64,000 nucleotides of DNA from CAWDPQ01 sp963804245 (GTDB taxonomy: Bacteria; Acidobacteriota; Vicinamibacteria; Vicinamibacterales; 2-12-FULL-66-21). Below are positions 60,343 through 64,000 of the stretch, piece after piece. Both the position numbers and the translations under genes were made by a program. Within the stretch, counting starts at the first letter, position 1. Each line of letters starts with the position of its first letter. The DNA lies in the NCBI GenBank assembly GCA_963804245.1, contig CAWDPQ010000020.1, positions 434,001 through 498,000 on the forward strand, written 5' to 3'. The notes under the pieces are model-generated. The model did no database searches and was not told the DNA's origin. It was given only the letters and a program-made list of their open reading frames with translations.

Positions 60343-63300
60343 ATGGTCGACACGTTCATCCGCCGTCCGATCCTCGCCTCGGTCTGTTCGCTCGTGCTGA
60401 TCCTGGCCGGGCTGGTCGCCATCCCGACGATGCCCGTCTCACAGTACCCGTCGCTGGCGCCGCCGCAGGTCAACGTCTCGACGTTCTACACGGGTGCCAA
60501 CGCCCAGGAGGTTGAGACGGCGGTCACGACGCCGCTCGAGCAGGCGATCAATGGTGTCGAGGGCATGCTCTACATGACCTCGTCGAGCACCAACAGCGGC
60601 GTTTCCACGATTACCGCCACGTTCGACGTCACGCGCGATCAGGACCTGGCGCAGGTCGACGTTCAGAACCGCGTGAACCAGGCGCTTGGACGTCTGCCCG
60701 TCGAAGTGCGGACCAACGGCATCACCGTTCAGAAACAGGCGACCGGCTTCGTGATGGCGGTCGGCGTCTTCGCCCCGAAGGGGGAATACGACTCGCTCTT
60801 CATCAGCAACTACATCGACGTGTACGTGAAAGACGCCCTCAAACGGGTGCCCGGCGTCAGCGACGTCACGATTTTCGGCGAACGCAAATATTCGATGCGC
60901 CTGTGGCTCGATCCCGATCGCCTGGCGGCGCGCGAGCTGACCGCCGGCGACGTGGTGAACGCGCTGCGCGAGCAGAACGTGCAAGTGGCCGCAGGCAGCC
61001 TGGGTCAGGCGCCCGCTCCTTCCGGTCAGATGTATCAACTCAGCGTGCGGGCGGTCGGGCGCCTGCGCGAGGCCTCGGAATTCGACAACATCATCTTGAA
61101 GGCCGGCAAGGACGGGTCGCTCGTGCGACTGAAAGACATCGGACGAGCGGAACTCGGGGCCGAGACGTACGCGTCGCAGCTACGGTTCCAGGCGGTCGAA
61201 GCGGTGGGCTTCGGTGTCATCCAGCTGCCCACGGCCAACGCTCTCGACGTCGAGCAGGCCGTGGTCGCCGAACTGGACCGGTTGTCCAATCAGTTTCCGC
61301 CGGGCATGCGCTACCAGGTCGCCTTCAACACAACCGATGTCGTCGAGGAATCGATCAGGGAGGTGTTGAAAACACTTGCCGAGGCGATCGCGCTCGTCGT
61401 GCTCGTCATCTTCATCTTCCTGCAGACGTGGCGCAGCACCATCATCCCGGCGATTACGATTCCGGTCTCGCTCATCGGCGCATTCGCATTCGTGAAGCTG
61501 ATGGGCTTTTCGATCAACACGCTGACCCTGTTCGGCATCATTCTCGCCACCGGTATCGTGGTCGACGACGCGATCGTGGTGATTGAAAATATCGAGCGTC
61601 ACATTCAGCAATACAAGAAGAGCGCACGGCAAGCGGCCTCCGACGCGATGCGCGAGGTCTTTGGCGCGGTGCTCGCCACCGGTCTCGTGCTCGTCGCCGT
61701 GTTCGTCCCGGTCGCCTTCTTCCCCGGCACGACCGGCCGTCTGTACGCGCAGTTTTCGATGACCATCGCCTTCGCGGTCGCGCTGTCCGTTTTCAATGCG
61801 GTGACGCTGTCGCCGGCGCTCGCGGCACTGCTGCTGGAGCGCGAGAGCCATCACAAGGGGCGCTTCTTCTCGTTCATCGAGCGCGGCATCTCGGCCGGCA
61901 CGACAGCCTATGTGTCAGCCTTGCGCTACGGCATGCGCGCGCGATTCGCCATTGTCGCGGTCTTCATCGCGGCTCTCGGACTGACGTGGTGGGTCTATCA
62001 AGCAGTGCCGCAGGCCTTTGTGCCAGAAGAAGATCTCGGTTACTTCCTGGTGCAGGTGCAGGCACCCGCCGGCGCGTCGCTCGAGTACACCGGCAACATC
62101 GCGCGTCAGGCTGAACAGATCATCATGAAAGACCCTGACGTGCTGGCGCTGTTTTCGGTCATGGGATTCAGTTTCAGCGGCGCCGCCTCGAACCAGGGGC
62201 TGATGTTCGCGCGTTTGAAGCCGTTCGCAGACCGACCGGGAGCCGAGCATTCGGTGCAGGCCGTCCTCGGGCGTGTCGGCGGTGCGCTCTTCGGGATTCC
62301 GGGAGCCATCATCGTCGGATTTCCACCGCCGTCGATTCCCGGATTGAGCCGCTTTGGCGGTTTCGAATTCCAGGTGCTCGATCAGACGGGCACGGACATA
62401 TCGAATCTTTCAAACGGTACGGGCGCCATCGTCCGCGCCGGGATGCAGTCGTCGAAAGTGCGTGGTCTCTTCAGCCCGTTCACGGCCAATGACCCGCAGC
62501 TGCAAGTGACGATCGACCGACAACGGGCCCTGGCGATGGGATTGCCGCTCAACGAAATCACGAGCGCGATGCAAATCTTCCTGGGATCGCAATACGTCAA
62601 CGATTTCGAGTTCAACAACCGTGCCTATCGCGTCTACGTGCAGGCGGATCAGCGATTCCGATCGAATCCTCAGGGCCTGCGTCAGCTCTACGCGCGCACG
62701 AAGGGCGGCGACATGGTGCCGCTCGAGCAGGTGGTGTCGGTCAAAGAAATCACGGCGCCGCAGGTCATCAACCACTTCAATCTGTTCCGGTCGGCGACGA
62801 TCAACGGGTCGGCCGCCCGCGGCACGAGCTCGGGCGAGGCGCTTCAGGAGATGGAGCGGCTGGCTGAAACGAACCTCCCTGAAGGAATGGGCTACGCCTG
62901 GTCGGGCATTTCGCTCGAGGAAACCAAGGCCGGCCGTCAGTCGTTCCTGATATTCGGTCTCGCGCTCCTGTTGGTCTACCTGACGCTGGCCGCCCAGTAC
63001 GAAAGCCTGGTGCTGCCGTTCATCGTTCTGCTGGGAGTCCCGCTCGCCGTGCTGGGCGCGCTCAGTGCCCAGTGGGTGCGCGGTCTTGCCAATGACGTGT
63101 ACTGCCAGGTCGGGCTGGTGATGTTGATAGGGCTTGCGGCCAAGAATGCCATCCTGATCGTCGAGTTTTCCGAACAGCTGCGCGGACGCGGTATGTCGGT
63201 CATCGAAGCCGCCATCGAAGCGTCGCGGCTGCGACTTCGTCCAATCCTGATGACGTCGCTGGCGTTCATCCTCGGCGTGCTACCTCTGGTATTTGCCACC

Positions 63301-63465
63301 GGCGCCGGCAAGGAGGCACGAAACTCGGTCGGAACGGCGGTGGCCGGCGGGATGCTGCTGTCGACCTTCCTCAACATCGTGTTCATCCCAGTGCTCTACG
63401 TCGTGGTGCAGTCGATTCGCGGCCGGCTGACCGGGCAGCGGCGAGAGGAGGGGCTCCCGGCGTGA
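60343..63465 (+). CDS. RND multidrug efflux permease (AcrB/MexB, HAE1 type)
   Basis: The 1040-residue protein has the full HAE1 layout. It starts MVDTFIRRPILASVCSLVLI, with periplasmic porter domains (ANAQEVETAVTTPLEQAING, VDVQNRVNQALGRLPVEVRT), then TM4 LTLFGIILATGIVVDDAIVV with the two proton-relay Asp residues, VFGAVLATGLVLVAVFVPVA, and the second half with GLAAKNAILIVEFSEQLRGR (TM10 Lys) and RLRPILMTSLAFILGVLPLV. It is a proton-driven trimeric exporter of drugs, detergents or solvents. It is coupled to the adaptor gene. Confidence 0.96.
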   Translation: MVDTFIRRPILASVCSLVLILAGLVAIPTMPVSQYPSLAPPQVNVSTFYTGANAQEVETAVTTPLEQAINGVEGMLYMTSSSTNSGVSTITATFDVTRDQDLAQVDVQNRVNQALGRLPVEVRTNGITVQKQATGFVMAVGVFAPKGEYDSLFISNYIDVYVKDALKRVPGVSDVTIFGERKYSMRLWLDPDRLAARELTAGDVVNALREQNVQVAAGSLGQAPAPSGQMYQLSVRAVGRLREASEFDNIILKAGKDGSLVRLKDIGRAELGAETYASQLRFQAVEAVGFGVIQLPTANALDVEQAVVAELDRLSNQFPPGMRYQVAFNTTDVVEESIREVLKTLAEAIALVVLVIFIFLQTWRSTIIPAITIPVSLIGAFAFVKLMGFSINTLTLFGIILATGIVVDDAIVVIENIERHIQQYKKSARQAASDAMREVFGAVLATGLVLVAVFVPVAFFPGTTGRLYAQFSMTIAFAVALSVFNAVTLSPALAALLLERESHHKGRFFSFIERGISAGTTAYVSALRYGMRARFAIVAVFIAALGLTWWVYQAVPQAFVPEEDLGYFLVQVQAPAGASLEYTGNIARQAEQIIMKDPDVLALFSVMGFSFSGAASNQGLMFARLKPFADRPGAEHSVQAVLGRVGGALFGIPGAIIVGFPPPSIPGLSRFGGFEFQVLDQTGTDISNLSNGTGAIVRAGMQSSKVRGLFSPFTANDPQLQVTIDRQRALAMGLPLNEITSAMQIFLGSQYVNDFEFNNRAYRVYVQADQRFRSNPQGLRQLYARTKGGDMVPLEQVVSVKEITAPQVINHFNLFRSATINGSAARGTSSGEALQEMERLAETNLPEGMGYAWSGISLEETKAGRQSFLIFGLALLLVYLTLAAQYESLVLPFIVLLGVPLAVLGALSAQWVRGLANDVYCQVGLVMLIGLAAKNAILIVEFSEQLRGRGMSVIEAAIEASRLRLRPILMTSLAFILGVLPLVFATGAGKEARNSVGTAVAGGMLLSTFLNIVFIPVLYVVVQSIRGRLTGQRREEGLPA

Positions 63466-63583
63466 GGCGGGCGGAAACTGGCCTAATTCTTGACACTATT
63501 TCAACTTGCGTAGTACGCTGACCGGTCCTTTTTGCAGAGTAATACCTGGCGGAGTCATTGCGCGGTGAGCGAGGAGAGCGGTG

Positions 63584-63922
63584 ATGCAGATCGAGGAACG
63601 GGTCGTTGACGGTGTGACGATCCTGGATCTCAAGGGCAAGATGACGCTCGGCGAGGGCGACGAGCTTCTGAAAGACAAAATCAACTCGCTCATTCAGCAG
63701 GAACGCAAGAAGCTGCTCCTGAACCTCGAGGGTGTGCCATACATCGACAGCGCCGGGCTCGGCGAAATCGTCCGCACCTACACGACGGTAAGCCGGCAAG
63801 GAGGCAAGCTCAAGCTGCTCAACCTGACGAAGCGGATTCAGGACCTGCTCGCCATCACCAAGTTGTTGACGGTGTTCGAGACCTACGAATCCGAACCGGA
63901 AGCCGTAAAGAGCTTCGCGTAA
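63584..63922 (+). CDS. STAS-domain anti-sigma factor antagonist
   Basis: The 112-residue protein starts MQIEERVVDGVTILDLKGKM and has the SpoIIAA-type phosphorylation site GVPYIDSAGLGEIV (Ser56), then KLLNLTKRIQDLLAITKLL and VFETYESEPEAV. When dephosphorylated such proteins bind a serine-kinase anti-sigma factor and free sigma. A kinase (RsbW/HATPase) gene would be expected nearby; the next reading frame begins only at the window edge. GGAG lies 10 bases upstream of ATG; the ATG is preceded by an in-frame GTG. Confidence 0.93.
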   Translation: MQIEERVVDGVTILDLKGKMTLGEGDELLKDKINSLIQQERKKLLLNLEGVPYIDSAGLGEIVRTYTTVSRQGGKLKLLNLTKRIQDLLAITKLLTVFETYESEPEAVKSFA

Positions 63923-63957
63923 CGGCGCAGGAACGCGCAGCCAGGCTGCGCGCTACG

Positions 63958-64000
63958 ATGGCGCGCCAAGTCATTCCGAATATCACCGAGCAGGCCGATG
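63958..64000 (+). CDS. Possible start of the next gene (cut by the window edge)
   Basis: ATG 63958 opens MARQVIPNITEQAD with no stop before the end. The start lies within a GCGCAGCC...GGCTGCGC hairpin repeat (63934-63954) and has no clear ribosome-binding site, so it may be chance. Confidence 0.25.
   Translation, partial: MARQVIPNITEQAD

Noticed and set aside
60343..63465. A new transporter system at the right end
   Set aside because: All motifs are those of ordinary HAE1-type RND pumps with a standard adaptor.

Overview
The window reads as a high-GC, Gram-negative bacterial chromosome segment, most likely an acidobacterium of the Vicinamibacteria type. This placement is inferred from gene content: PQQ dehydrogenase with diheme cytochrome, kinase-TolB-TPR regulators, sulfatases ending in an LAALGY-type tail, and many word-like intergenic repeats. 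It was not derived from a computed 16S placement.

Left half (1-29.3 kb), accessory and scarred. It holds a partial xanthine dehydrogenase/aldehyde oxidase-type molybdenum subunit, a neutral zinc metallopeptidase, a MATE transporter, an IS element with 14-bp terminal inverted repeats, a VOC-family protein, a penicillin acylase remnant, a secreted kinase-like protein coupled to an M3 peptidase, a degenerate serine hydrolase followed by a beta-barrel protein, a bactofilin, an amidohydrolase, an S9 peptidase, AlkB, an M20 hydrolase with a TfoX-like protein, an alpha/beta hydrolase, a Ser/Thr kinase interrupted by 55 bases of almost pure G, sulfatase and TolB-like fragments, a polysaccharide deacetylase, and a diheme cytochrome c/PQQ dehydrogenase pair. 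About a dozen genes carry one-base indels or internal deletions. Either this stretch is decaying or it contains sequencing/assembly errors.

Centre (29.4-35.7 kb): one complete rRNA operon on the minus strand in the order 16S, tRNA-Ile(GAT), tRNA-Ala(TGC), 23S, 5S. It has a near-consensus promoter, three boxA-like elements, long inverted repeats flanking both 16S and 23S (processing stems) and a hairpin terminator.

Right half (35.9-64 kb): intact genes only. Two membrane glycosyltransferases (one with an added PA14-like domain) and a family 2 glycosyltransferase are followed by TyrRS, a Tat-exported phosphoesterase, and an isoprenylcysteine-methyltransferase-like gene under a promoter that overlaps a perfect 24-bp palindrome. 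Then comes a large de novo purine cluster on the minus strand (purD, purE, mtaB, then an M16 peptidase, purB, purS, purQ, purL, purF, a HEAT-repeat gene, purM, purN), with rlmN on the opposite strand inside it. These genes convert PRPP to FGAM and AIR and supply the carboxymutase, formyltransferase and lyase steps; purC, purH and purK are not in the window. The right end holds rpsU, a zinc-ribbon protein, an AcrAB-type RND efflux pair and a STAS anti-sigma antagonist.

No CRISPR array, prophage or obvious new defence system was seen. The least explained items are the dispersed intergenic repeat families, the palindromic operator, the degenerate serine hydrolase/barrel pair, the secreted kinase-like protein, and the exported HEAT-repeat protein inside the purine operon.
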